64,000 bases of DNA from Monocercomonoides exilis (lineage: Eukaryota > Preaxostyla > Oxymonadida > Polymastigidae): assembly GCA_001643675.2 (NCBI GenBank), contig LSRY02000036.1, positions 56,001 to 120,000 on the forward strand. Reading direction: 5' to 3'. Positions 50,359-62,309 of the stretch are shown here, one piece after another. How positions within the stretch are numbered: the stretch's first letter is position 1; the number at the start of each line of letters is the position of its first letter. A program made the position numbers and the translations under genes. The notes under the pieces were generated by a model that ran no database searches, was not told the DNA's origin, and worked only from the letters and a program-made list of their open reading frames with translations.

Positions 50359-53300
50359 CTATTCAACGACAGAATTATAGCCTTTCCTTTTTCTTCGGAT
50401 AATGCAAAAAAGAATCGAACATGACACAAATACAACACCTCCAACACAAGCAATAGCTATCAGCGCAATTCCATAGCCAGGAATTCCTGATTTATCCCCC
50501 ATGCTGATTCGCATCCTATTTGACCAGCTTTCTCCTCCATCAACAGAAACATGCAGATACAATGCAGAAGGTGCAGGAATACCAAACTTCGAAATATCAA
50601 TGCTTCCATTTGAAAACAGCTTGTATTGGCTTGAGTTTCCGCTTCCTTCTTTCCTTGCCTCCAATTTTGTGACAATCCCATCTTTCGCATTATTTTTGCT
50701 TCGTTCGCTTTTCCCCATCCATAAAATGGGTGTAAAAAGAGGAAACAGATTTTTCCCTTTGAACTCAATCGCAGGAACTTTAAACGGCTCGATAAATTCA
50801 AATGAATAATAGCTTGGAGTTATCTCTTTAGTCGGCAAGAACACGCAGTTCATAGCTGATGCATCAACTTTTGAATACTTGTTGCAGACTTCGTCACACA
50901 AGCTCTGAAGATTCTCGTTTCGAGGGTTTAGAATCACAACTTGTGAACTTTCACAAGAAACATCAAGAGGAATTGCAAAGCCATCTTCGTCCTTTTCAAT
51001 GTTGTTCTCATAGATGTCATCATCACTCTTAACTTTGGCACCTTTTGAAGCGTAAATCGCTGAATGAGTGTTATTCTTAAAAGTGGTAGATGTTGACAAC
51101 AAAAGATATTCAACTTCCTCATTTAATACCCCAATCCCATACTCAGACTCTGTCCCTGCCCCTGCCCCTTTCTCAGCTTCGGCCTCGGTCTCTGTCAATT
51201 CCTCTGAACCAACAATCGATATTCCACCTCCACATGGAGTCACCGGCCATTTATTATCGGTTTCCTCCATTGAATTTAAAGCAATGCCCTCAATTCTTGC
51301 TCTGCATTCGTTGTTAGCAATTGTGGAATTTTCTATAACGTGAAAATGAACCTCTTCGTTTATTCTCTTTTTCATTCCAGTAAACGTAGCATTCGCACAA
51401 ATTGCATCTTCTTTGTGTGCTTGTTTGTCAATTCTCTTTTCGTGTATCATAATAGCTCCTCCATTTCCAAAGGCCTTATTATTTTTAAAATTGCACTCAG
51501 TAGCATGAAGCCTTGTTCGTTGTGCATCTCCTCTTTCACGCGTTTCGAGAAAAATAGCTCCTCCTTCAAAGGCCGAACAATAATGAAAGTTTGATTTTTC
51601 AAGATTGATGGTGTAATTTTGATTATCAGCTGAAGAAATACACGATAATAACGTTGTCATTTGTGCGTAATCTGCAACAAAAATGGCTCCTCCTCTTCCG
51701 CTATGTTCATATTTATCGTTATAAATGGCTCTGCAAAGCGTGATTGAGACACTTTTTAATTCCACTTCCTTCACATTCTGCTTCACAAAGATAGCTCCGC
51801 CACATATCCCGTTTAGCGATTTCATCATTGTGTGCTGAAATATCAACAAATCGACTTCCTCTACCACAACTCCACCGCTGCGTTCATTTGTGAGCGAGGT
51901 GTGATTTTCCATTATTGTGGAGTAATCTGCATGTTTTTCGCAAATTGTCACATTCATAACTTTCCGTGCGAAAATCATTGCGCCGGAATTGATTGGCTCG
52001 TTTTCCTGAGAATGTTTATCATGCTCTTCATTGCCCTTCATCTCGCAATAAGTGATTTCTAACAAACTCATCTCGCTTTGCCAATCTGCAACTGGCTCAG
52101 CAGCAATACACCCGCCATCGCATCCAAAACAGTTCTCAAACGAACAAGTAGTTATGAATATTTTATCGACATCTGCACAAAAGATCGCTCCTGCTTCCAA
52201 ACTTGATGCATGATTCTTAAAACTACTGTGAATATAAGGTGGATTACCGCCTATATTAAGCTCTTCAATTGCTACAACATGCAAGAGTACTTCTGGAGTA
52301 ATTTTATCCTTTTCATTGGCACTCCATGTTCCTTCAAATTCACATTCCTTCAGCAAGCATTTCTGTCCTGCTTTGATTCCTCTTCCATTGATAGAAAGGC
52401 AGCTTCCTCGCGCCCCGTGTGAGCAATTCATTCGACAGTATAAGCACGTGATAGAACGCCCTGTATACACACACCCACCAAAGCCACCCTTCGTATCTGT
52501 TTCGTTTCCTGCTCCTGAATCGCAACCAGAAAAAGTGCATGACTCCAACTTTGCGGGCTTTTCTTCATCTATCAATTTTTCGCTAACCGAAGATATGTAC
52601 ACGCCTGCACCTCCTCCGAGATTTTTCTCTCCTGTTGCTTTGGTATCTGTCGCACAACAAGCTACCATGTGAATTTCTTTCACGCTCTCTCCAACAAACA
52701 GCCCCCCACCTTGTGTTGCTGTCAGATTCATAAAAACAGCTCCTTTGATTTCAACATATTTTGCTACGTCTATATAAAGTCCTGCTCCTTGTCCATCAAT
52801 TGTATGGTGTTCAAAGCTCGTCATAATTTCTTTGTCAGCCTTATACGTTGCATAAATATAAAATTCTTCAATATCAATAATTGTAACAAGGGATCCTGTT
52901 CCCTTTTCGTTTCCTTTTCCAGAGAATGAACATCCATTTAATGTTACTGTACCAATTTTTGAAAGTTCGAGAATTGGAGATCTTGAAGTTGAAAATTTGC
53001 ATAATTTGAAATCAATACTAAAATTTAAATGAGAAAAATTTTTGAAAATCATTAAAAGTAAAGAATTTTTAGCATAAAAACAAACCTCTCAATATTTGAA
53101 AACTTCAGCAAAGGTTCGGTTATGTATGAACAAGTGTAAATATAATCTTCATCTAATCCTTGCTCAAATAAAACGTATTCCTTGACCTTATCCGAAGAAA
53201 ATGGATATTGACATTCTTTTATATTTTCAGAAAAAACTTTTATGTCGGATTGTTCATCCAGAATTCGAAATAACCCAGAAAAAGTTTTGCATGGCTTTGA

Positions 53301-53402
53301 ATGATCCTCAAGGCAACTATCATCATTCCCTGTTTTAAGCTTCAACGAATACTTGGTATGCTCCGCAATAACACAAAAGATTAAAGCAAGAAAAAATTTC
53401 AT
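50359..53402 (-). CDS. Secreted, membrane-anchored beta-helix surface protein
   Basis: Two exons, 53402-53086 and 53017-50359 (TAG), with an intron GTTTGT...TTTTAG (68 bp, phase 2). About 991 residues. The start MKFFLALIFCVIAEHTKYSL is a signal peptide. The body is built of parallel-beta-helix (pectin-lyase-like) turns with recurring GGAIFV, GGGLFV, GAGLYI and GGCVYTG motifs followed by N-N-x-A or C-x-F patterns, and many Cys pairs. Near the C-terminus lies a membrane span, GIALIAIACVGGVVFVSCSI, followed by a short basic tail, RRKRKGYNSVVE. The topology is therefore extracellular helix plus type I anchor. From memory similar proteins are numerous in Monocercomonoides and other parabasalid/oxymonad symbionts, where adhesion to host or bacteria is suspected but not shown. 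Confidence 0.8.
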
Positions 53403-54093
53403 GTTTATAATTTGATCTAATACATAATATATTGCGAAGATGAGTTTTTCATTTTTATACAAAATAAGCATTTGCTTTGTGTCAACATAAATATGAAATT
53501 CTTTCAAGTAGACCTGTGCGACAAGTGGAAAATTTTGATAGTAACTGACACTGGTGACCGACAGGACAATTATTTCATGATCAAAACCTTTATTTTATAA
53601 ATCACATATTAATTTATTTTTTCAAAAAGAAATCATTTTTGGTGTTTATTAATACAAGCATTATTATTATTTTTGAAATAATACTTTTAAGAATGATAAT
53701 TGAATAAAAAAAATGTTTTTTGAAATGTTGTGAACTGAGAGAATAATGGTTTTCTAACAAGATCAGCGAAACTTAGAATTTCTTTAGCCACTGGAATTCT
53801 CTTTCTGGAAAAGTCTGTCACTTTGCTTTAAAATTATGGATCCAAATAACAAATTGAATCTCCCTCACAAGCAAAAACTGTCTCTTTCTAATCCTATAAT
53901 CGTGTGTTGCATGTCGATTTTGTTTTTTCGTTAAACCATTTTTTGCTTTTTTGACTGGATTCAGTAAGCATCATTCATCAAAAAGTTGGTGATTTGTCAA
54001 GCAAAAACTGTGAATTTGTTTCCTTGGAATTGATCAAAGCAACAGACAAAGGAAACAGAATGTTGTTCACAAAAAAAAGAATTTAAAAATATC

Positions 54094-54161
<68 letters not shown>

Positions 54162-54187
54162 ACAGGCATCCAAGAGATTTATCAAAA
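53403..54187. other. Intergenic with a 61-base T run
   Basis: AT-rich; no gene. The T run is listed separately. Confidence 0.45.
54095..54155. repeat. Homopolymer T61
   Basis: Uninterrupted T from 54095 to 54155. It could be an assembly or sequencing artefact in length, or the tail of a reverse-oriented poly(A) insertion. No retroposed gene was recognised next to it. Confidence 0.9.
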
Positions 54188-54867
54188 ATGATTACAAAAA
54201 TATCATTAGAAGTTAACATAGATGTTTTATGGATATCGTTCACACCAGTTTTGCAAGATGGGAATCAAAAAAAAGATAGGCATTGCTATTTCTTGTGCCC
54301 CAATTCAAAAAAAGGAATTGCGTGTGGTTTTTCAGGAAGAAGAGGCAATTACTCAATTGAGAATCACAAGTGTTATTTATTGTCGAATCAAAGTGTGGAA
54401 TAATATATGAAACCAAAATCAAATGAAGTCGAAAAATTAAATCCAAAAAAGGAGAATAAGAAAAGTCAATTTAATCCTTTTAAGCTATACAACCTTTATT
54501 CATTCGATTTATCAGTCAGTGCAATGTTTCATTTCTTTCTGCTTCATCGACAGAGTTCAATGAGTTCATTACTGAACTTGTTGCAGTTTCTCAACAAAAC
54601 CCGTCAATTCCATCAAAATCAATATTTCTGAGAATAACTTCAAGAAGGATTTCAACTTTGTTGCTTTATAAAATGGAAAAGAATGAAAAAAAAATCTTCT
54701 CAAATTTATCAAATACGGCAGTTGCAGTTATTATAGATGGATGTGTTGTTGCTGGGCAAAAAATTACTGTTGAAAATATTGTCCCTTTGTTAATGAATGC
54801 AAAACCATTATTCTGGAAATTGTATTTATCATGTTACACAAAAAGCGATTTTGAAAAACTATCATAG
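54188..54867 (+). pseudogene. hAT-like transposase remnant
   Basis: 54188-54400 encodes DRHCYFLCPNSKKGIACGFS and then IENHKC, a Cys/His spacing like a BED-type zinc finger. A second frame from about 54505 runs RFISQCNVSFLSASSTEFNE, FITELVAVSQQNPSIPSKS and VAVIIDGCVVAGQKIT, ending PLFWKLYLSCYTKSDFEKLS. The F-x-x-A/V-E-x-x-x-F, PS-x-x-x-ixxxi and DGxxxxGQxI order resembles the start of the hAT transposase catalytic core. The two frames differ and stops intervene. No C-terminal dimerisation region was found. Confidence 0.35.
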
Positions 54868-55285
54868 TCTATGATGCGTGAAATGAGGATGCTGAATTCT
54901 GAAGTTCGTTGTTTTTGCAGTGATTGTCTCAAGCCTCAGAAATAAGCACTTGAACAAATAAATTCGGTGGACTCTACAGACATTCATGAATAATAACATA
55001 ATTTATTCTGTTCGATTTTCGTCTATTGCATGAACCATCTGTGCAATCTAATTCTAACAAGAATCATCAATTGAAACCATTTTTTGTCAAATATTTTTTG
55101 TCAAATAATTGAGTTTTCCAAAAAAACTAATCCTTTCAAAAAACGAAAAAGTTCATATGAGAAAGTGTCCCACATTTGTTTCCACAAGATGGTTATGCAT
55201 TTATCAGATGTGCAAATATATTAGGATGAATTAAGAAATAGCAATAAAAGAAGAACCTCTGACAGAATGTTTTATTTGCGAAGTT

Positions 55286-56705
55286 TTGAAATTAGAGATA
55301 TTGCTTTTTCCCCTATATGTGTTGAATCTGTTTTTTGAAAAAGATTCACAAAGTTGTGTTACGTTTTTACAGAAATATATAAGACATGAACCAGATATTA
55401 CACAATTTCTCAAAACCGGAATTATTCATAGCAAAACATGGACGAAATGTGTCACAGATTTATATATTGATTTTGACAACTCTTTTTTGACATGTCAATG
55501 AGGAGATATGATTGCTCTTGCTTTTTCATTAACTTCTTTTGGTTTAAATCAATTTAGGAATGAGAAATTTATTAGCAGCTTTTGCTTGGAAATAAAAAAC
55601 ATGAGTCATCGTTCATTAAATGAACCTTATTCTTGTGCAAGTGATCTTCACTTTATTAATGAAAAATCAATTTCTTCAGGTTCCTTTCGTGAATCAAATC
55701 CATGTTCATTTTTTTCTTCTAGAAAGTCAAAAAGATCATCTTATCCTATCAACGAAGTTAATTTTTCAAGCATTCCTTCCTCTTCTTCCTCGACAACAGC
55801 AAACAGTTCAATTGAATCACTAGATCAAATAGTTGATGAAACAAGTTTTGCAGAAAATCAATCCTTGTCATATTCTGATCATTCAGATAAAAGTTCATGT
55901 TCATTCACAAGTATTCATTCACCACTTTCTTAACGATCTTTTGAAAAAGCGGTCTCTGCTGCAACGAAGCCAGCACCAGCAAGTTTTGTCTTTCACGATG
56001 TTTCAACGGAATGACCGAAAGATCCAACAACAAGAACAGTAAGAAGTGTTTCAACCTTTCAAAAAGAAACTGAAATATCTTTATAACTTTCATTGCTGGA
56101 TGTTCTGGAATCGACAGAAAAAGTGGATACAGAAATGGATAACAAAGATAAGCAACCAATTACAGAAACTGTTTTTAAAGAAATCTTTGGATTAACAACA
56201 GCAGGACTGGAAGCCGAAGACGACGAATTTACAGATAATTCTCAAGTCAGCAACAATCAAGACAAAAGCACGTATGTATTTTCTTTGTGATCGCGTTTGT
56301 CAAGAAGATATGATGCTGTAAATACATTGACTCAAATAGAAGAAGAAGAAACATATGAAAACAGCACAATGGAAGATGTCGAAGAAGTTGATGTTAAGAA
56401 AGTTTGATCAAACAAAAAAATTACTCAAAAAGCTTCTGACAACGTACATAAAAACAACGAAATCATTATCAGTATAAATTCCATTTTGACATCTTCTTGG
56501 GATTTTAAGATTGGTTAACGCTTTCAATTTATTTGTAAATCAGTCTTTGGAAAGATTTGAGGTAGACATCAAAAATAATTGCCATATGCTTAACGGAGAG
56601 TTCCTTTATCCAATTTGCAGTTGTGACTTGTTTCAAAATCCTCATTCGTTTAAATCAGTTATTGGTCCAAAAGGAATGTTTGACACTATATTGGCCAATA
56701 TTTGA
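55286..56705 (+). pseudogene. Cluster of broken ORFs, probably transposon debris
   Basis: Successive short open frames on one strand: FLQKYIRHEPDITQFLKTG (55286-55501), a Ser-rich frame of 141 codons (55508-55933), an acidic frame (TETVFKEIFGLTTAGLEAED, 56093-56290) and FEVDIKNNCHMLNGEFLYP with PICSCDLFQNPHSFKSVIGP (56511-56705). The Cys pattern in the last could bind zinc. The frames change between pieces. I cannot name the family; location next to the hAT-like remnant suggests mobile-element origin. Confidence 0.3.
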
Positions 56706-58669
56706 ACATCCCACATTTCGTTCCCATGCAGCGAAGCATCATGTAAACGTGTTCTTTCCAGAATACGAAGAATAACAGGTGACAGAAGATATTTCCTTCA
56801 TCTGGAGAGACTGAATTCTCTTTTATTAATATTGCCAAAGATTTATGCGTATGTCACATTTCTTTTCAAATAAATATCATAAAAATATTTTTATTTCATC
56901 CTTTTGTTCTTTCAACAATGAAATGTTGTTTCAAGGGAAATAACAACAGGATTGTTCACAATCAATGTTTCGAAACTGAAATAAAGCACTGAAGCTGTTT
57001 TCATGCTGATAATGAATAAGTTTCTCATCCAAAACATTCTTTAATGAGGTTCAATATCAATTCATACGGATATTTTGGAAGATGCAAATTTCTAATTCTC
57101 AGCCAGCGCATATAAAAGAAAATGCAATTAGAGATGATATTTTTTGCCACAATTAAACTCGCAAAAATCAAACATTAATTATTCTTCAATTTAATTTTTT
57201 GTAATTATAAAATTGTTGCGTTCATTGCTTCTTTGTGGATTGCATCATCATGGATCAAAACAAAGAACTCAGAATATGACGGAAAATATGAACATTCATG
57301 CTTTTAATGCACAAAGCACAAAAAAATCGTTTCACATATAACATTATTAAACTTAACCAGATTTCAAAATATATTTGATTTTCATATCTGTAAACAAACA
57401 TCATATTCATAATAACATTATGTTTTATCATCTCGCACGTATTTCAGAAAATGAATCCATTTTGTTGAAATTTTTTGTTCACAAAAAGCTATTCAAAAGT
57501 GCATAATTTTTCAATGAAAAAGCTTGAAGTCAAATATTTTGTTCCATATTGACTGTTTTTCAAACTCCAAGTCAAAGGTTTTCTTTTTCGATAAATATTA
57601 TTTCACTTATTTTTTTCTTTATTGGTCAAAATTTCAACATACAAATCTGTTTCTTGATTAAGCCGTTTGCAACAAGAAATAACCATATCCAATTCTCTTT
57701 CTTTTTATTCTTCCTATTTTCCAAAATTTAGGCTTATCCTTATATCTCACTCAGTCCAATTAATGTTTTTATTCTCAGCTTTCGTTTTCACATCATGTTA
57801 TTGCAGTTGCTTCCTTTTTTTGAAAAGAACAGTTCTTTTATTTTCCAAGTCAATCAAAAGAGAACAAGCTCCACTTCAATATGTGACATTTTTTCTCGTC
57901 ATGATCCAAGAAACTGTTAACTTATTCACATGAGTTGTTTTGCATTTTTCAGAATATTTGTCTAAAATTTTTTGAAAAGTTCCTTTTGTTTATATTTAAA
58001 ATAAAATAATAATTTCATATTTCTCTCAAATTTCTGTTCTTTCTCATGAAACTTTGCTAAAATAGAAATTATACCAATGTCAAGATTTTGCTTTCACGAC
58101 AAAGAAATATGGTGAGTGGAAACAGAAATTAGATCGAAATATGAAATTTTTATATTATTTGAAAAATAAACGAAAGGAACTTTTCAAAAAAATTTAGACA
58201 TTTCTTTATCGGAAATTTTTGTTTTTTTTAAAAAACAACTGGATAGTTAATCTGCTTAAAAATAAATGTGAAAAGAAGGAGAATAATATTGTGTCGAAGT
58301 TGAAAAGGACGAAAAAGAAGATTATAAAAAAGAAAGAAAGAAAGAAGAAGAAGAAGTGAAAAATGAAATAGATGCATTAGGAGAAGCTGAAAAGTGTGTG
58401 ACTGATAAAGGCTAAGAGGCATTGTTGCAATTAGAGGAGGGGAATTTGAAGGTTTGCCTATTTCAGAAAATTGAAGAAAAGAAAAAGAAAGAAGACACAA
58501 ATGAAATACTCTTTGAAAAAAAAGATCCTCATTTATCATGCAATTAACGATGTCTCTGTGTTATTTATATTTCTGTTTTCGAGGAGTAATATGAACAAAA
58601 GATGATGACTTCAATTTTCTCTTTTCTCCTCTCTTTTTTCATCAACATCATCTTCTTCTTCTTCTCCAT
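56706..58669. other. No confident gene
   Basis: AT-rich DNA with hydrophobic open frames (57549-57933) that lack support. 58380-58540 (plus) has coding-like fragments (EALLQLEEGNLKVCLFQKIE) between stops. Confidence 0.35.
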
Positions 58670-58960
58670 CTTCCTCTTCCTCTTCCTCTTCCTCTTCCTC
58701 TTCCTCTTCCTCTTCCTCTTCCTCTTCCTCTTCCTCTTCCTCTTCCTCTTCCTCTTCCTCTTCCTCTTCCTCTTCCTCTTCCTCTTCCTCTTCCTCTTCC
58801 TCTTCCTCTTCCTCTTCCTCTTCCTCTTCCTCTTCCTCTTCCTCTTCCTCTTCCTCTTCCTCTTCCTCTTCCTCTTCCTCTTCCTCTTCCTCTTCCTCTT
58901 CCTCTTCCTCTTCCTCTTCCTCTTCCTCTTCCTCTTCCTCTTCCTCTTCCTCTTCCTCTT
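58670..58960. repeat. (TCTTCC)n array, about 48 copies
   Basis: Almost perfect hexanucleotide repeat over 291 bp. All plus frames read Phe-Leu and the minus frames read Glu or Arg-Lys tracts, so the long open frames there are artefacts. A perfect homopyrimidine tract like this can form intramolecular triplex DNA. Confidence 0.95.
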
Positions 58961-60071
58961 TCTTTTTCTTCTCATTGCTCTTATGCGGACCACTTGCTAG
59001 CACCAAAGCTTAAACTGAAGCTGAAGATGAAACATGGTCAATTTTTCCTCACCATTTTGTTGAACCGACAAGCAAATGAGGACTAACTTTCATGATCTTT
59101 TTTTTTCGAAACTGTCATTTCTCCTTGTGCAACATACATCACTTGCATAGATCAAAGAAGAATATAACTGCTTAGAGGAGGAAATTCAGAAAGAGGAAAG
59201 AGGAATTGGAACAGCAGGAAAAGACGACAGTGAAGATGATGAAGATGAAGAAGATATGGATAATCGATAAGAAGAAGATGATGATAATGATTTTTTTGTG
59301 AAACAGAAGAAAGAGAAAGCGAAATCTCACCTGAATTAAGTGTTTGTTTGAATGAAGAAAGCTAAGTCACAAGATCTCGTTATCGCGTCAATTATTGTTG
59401 ATTCCGGGAGAATCAAGGCAAACAAGTCAGTATGAAATAATGAGGTTTGTGAATGGTGCTTGTGGAAGAGGAAGTGATGCTGATAACGATGATGATAATT
59501 TGTGTGAAGAAGACGATGAAGAAGATGAAGATGATTATTATCATGAAGAGGAAGAAGAGGAAGAAGAAAGCAGTGAACACCATAGTGACGAACAATCATC
59601 CAGTTCGTTTATTAACGACTTTGTGACGAGACAGTGCAACAAGAATGTGATTCCTTCACACAAAAACCTAACAGAACAAACAGATTCTTCGTGAACGACG
59701 TGAAGAATGAACTTACCCCATCTTTCTCGACAGCGTTTGGTGACATCAGCTTCATGACGGAAGGAAGGGTTGAAAATGGAGTGGTGCAGAGCGGTTTGTT
59801 AGGATAGACAGAACTGGTTCATCAAATTGAGGAGAAAAACAACACAATGATCATTCAGCCTGAATACAAAGAAATGTGTGTGAAGATTGCAAAGGAGCAA
59901 GAAAGTTCGAAAATGAAAACGCAGAAAAAATGAAGTTGAAAGAATAAAAATATTTCAATTTTGTTAATCTTTAAATTAAATTGCAGCCTTCAAAAACATA
60001 TAATTTTTTCTAAATTTTTTTATAAATGATTGATTATTCCTTCTCAAAATAAAAAAATTTAGACGTATGAT
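58961..60071 (+). other. Acidic low-complexity coding-like debris
   Basis: 59150-59700 (plus) contains acidic fragments, for example GRGSDADNDDDNLCEEDDEE and SSSSFINDFVTRQCNKNVIP in the 59395-59694 frame, with stops on either side. It is likely a decayed gene; unrecognised. Confidence 0.3.
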
Positions 60072-60099
60072 ATGAAATGCAATTCATTCACTATCACTT

Positions 60100-60240
60100 C
60101 TTCAAAGCTTTTTTTTGAGAGTTCGGAAAGAAAACTTCTCCCAAGCAGACTAATACACCAGTTGCGTCAGAATGTTATTCTCAAGATAATATTTGATGAT
60201 TTCTTTGATTTCATTCAGATAAAGATCAATTTCAACTTTC
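60100..60240 (-). pseudogene. Short fragment of the oxymonad lineage-specific family
   Basis: The minus strand reads DLYLNEIKEIIKYYLENNIL, then TQLVY, a stop, SAWEKFSF. This is the ELYLxEIKEIIxYHQ...LTRLAYQSAWxFL block that starts exon 2 of the intact paralogs. Nothing else of the gene is nearby. It ends about 60 bp from the left end of the pogo-like transposon. Confidence 0.6.
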
Positions 60241-60301
60241 TATTCAAATATTTGGAAAAATATTAATAAAGTCTAAAAGGAAATAGAAACGCCCACACGT
60301 T

Positions 60302-60340
60302 AAAGTTATAATTATATCTTGACCTTTTTTTATCAAGACC
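60302..60340 (+). repeat. Left terminal repeat of pogo-like element
   Basis: AAAGTTATAATTATATCTTG, then a T run, then ATCAAGACC. Imperfect inverse of 62265-62309. Confidence 0.6.
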
Positions 60341-60682
60341 TTTTTTTTAATAAATCATTAACTTTTCTTTCAATATCATATTTTTTTAAGTGTTTTAAGT
60401 ATATATATGAATTCAATAGATAAAAATAAATACATTTTGAAACAAACCCAATTTCGCATGGGAGAGAGAGAGAGATGGTGGGGTTTAGCCCCTTCATTGA
60501 ACTTCTGTGTGGAATTGGAGGGTTACATGGAGCATAAAACCTTTTGTTTGTTAAAAATGTGATTTTTTCGATTTTTTTTATTTCATTTCAATAAAAAATA
60601 AAAAATTATTATGATCAAAAAAAATAAAAATAAAAAAGTGAAAATACATTCAGATACAAAATAAAAAGAAGGAAAGTTAAAA

Positions 60683-62228
60683 ATGCAACACACAATGTCA
60701 TCGCGTAAGTACAGGAAGTATCACAGTCGGCTGGAGCGAATGGCTCACATCGTTGTTGATGGAGTTGTTCGCATGACGGATGCAATTAATTCAAAGGAAT
60801 TCAGCCGCACAGGTATCAAAGATGCTGTGAGAGCTCTCAGAAAAGGAAGGCTGGTTGGAAAAATTGGCAGACCTGCAGCAGTTGTTGGCGAAAAGGAACA
60901 AAGAGTTTTAGACATTATTCACATCGAAGCAAAGTCTGGAACATGTCTCACTTAAAAAAAACTAGAGAATTGGTTTGTTTAATTTTTATTTATATGTTAT
61001 TTGATTTGTTTTTCAGATAGAAAATGTTATAAACGACAACGATGACGAAGACGTGTCATTTTTCGAAGTTTCAATGTCTGCCACGTATGGCTTTATCAAG
61101 CGTCATCCAAAGCTGAACACTGGAACTCCAAAGAATTTGGACATCAACCGATTGGCTGTTTCGTGCAGAAGTGTTTTGAAACATTGGTTTAAAACACTCG
61201 ACGATCTGCATGAAAAATTCAATTGCAACCCAGCTTTAATTATAAACATTGACGAATCTTCAACGCGCGTTCCCACAGACTCAAAACGGCTTGTAGTTCA
61301 TACAGCAGATACAAAAGCAGGTTTTTCGAAGGAACCACCAAGAATGATTAATTCTTCATTCGTGGCAGCCGTTGCAGCGGACGGATATGCCTTTCCTTCT
61401 GTCATTTTGTTGCCAAATGTCAACCTGCCAGATGTGCTGAAAAGCCTGTTATCTCCAACGCTAGAGATATGGGCAAATGGAAGCGGCTGGATGGACAACT
61501 AGTGCTTCAAAAGGAATACTCTCACCGCTCTTCCGCATTCAATCATCGAAAGAAGAAAGAACATATCACTTGAAAAAGAACTTATTCTTCTCCTTCTTGA
61601 TTCTCATACATCTCGTTCATATCCATCGACACGGCGAGAATTCCAAAAACAACAAATCAACGTTTTAACCTTCGTGCCACACAGCACATTCCTCTGTCAA
61701 CCACTGGACAGAGGAATGTTTGCTGTGTTCAAATCTGAACTGACAAACTGATTTGAAGCTCCATCGTCTTCTTCATCTTCCTCCAAACGAGCAACAATTT
61801 CCGACATTCTGCCTCAAGCCATCCACACTGCATTATCACCTTCTGTGATTCAGAAAGCTTTTGTCTGAAGTGGTGTTCTTCACAAGTCTTCTGGGCTTGT
61901 TTTTTTGAAACTGCCCGAATCTTCAATTTTCCCTCTTCCATCCCGAATAAATAGATTCAACTTTAATGGAAAAGTGATTACCGAAGAAAATCTTCAAGAG
62001 AAACGGGAAAATCATTTAAAAATGAACATTGAAATAAAAAATGAAATGGATTAAAAGGAGAAAGATGAAGTGAAGACTGTTGTGGATGATAAGAAAAAAA
62101 TAAAAAGAAGATTTCTCCACGTTAAATACGATTATTTTGACGATGAAAAGAAAGATCACGCATTGAATCGAGCTGAAGGAAAAAGAAAAGTTATTAGAAG
62201 AATTTATTCTGATATTGTTTTCTTTTAA
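60683..62228 (+). pseudogene. pogo-family DDE transposase interrupted by stop codons
   Basis: Exon 1 60683-60976 and exon 2 from 61017, joined over a 40-bp intron (GTTTAA...TTTTCAG) in phase. The N-terminus has helix-turn-helix character (TGIKDAVRALRKGRLVGKIG, then RPAAV) and YGFIKRHPKL. The catalytic core shows INIDESSTR (first Asp), LILLLLDSHTSRSYP (second Asp) and VPHSTFLCQPLDRGMFAVFK, the LPxxTTHxLQPLDRGVF motif holding the third Asp in pogo/Tigger/CENP-B relatives. The frame is continuous to 62226 but contains TAA 60953, TAG 61500, TGA 61749, TGA 61866 and TAA 62052. I saw no frameshift. The element is presumably inactive. Confidence 0.75.
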
Positions 62229-62264
62229 TGAAGTTATTTTTGTAATTTTTTTCACTTCATTTTT

Positions 62265-62309
62265 TTGTGTCAGAATAAAGAAAAAGGGTCAGGATAAAAT
62301 AATAACCTT
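62265..62309 (-). repeat. Right terminal repeat of pogo-like element
   Basis: On the minus strand: AAGGTTATTATTTTATCCTG, then CCCTTTTTC and TTTATTCTGACAC. It shares TTTATCCTGAC with the MITE ends. Confidence 0.6.

Larger units (their letters stand above)
60302..62309 (+). mobile_element. pogo/CENP-B-like DNA transposon with degenerate terminal repeats
   Basis: The left end AAAGTTATAATTATATCTTG and the reverse complement of the right end, AAGGTTATTATTTTATCCTG, align with a few mismatches and continue with a second motif about 17-19 bp further in. The ends enclose one transposase gene. The spacing between paired TTGAC/CTGAC motifs matches the MITE at 48751-49755. A target duplication could not be fixed: T or TA is possible. 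Confidence 0.7.

Noticed and set aside
58565-59006. Frames of 131-142 codons in three registers
   Set aside because: All arise from the TCTTCC array.
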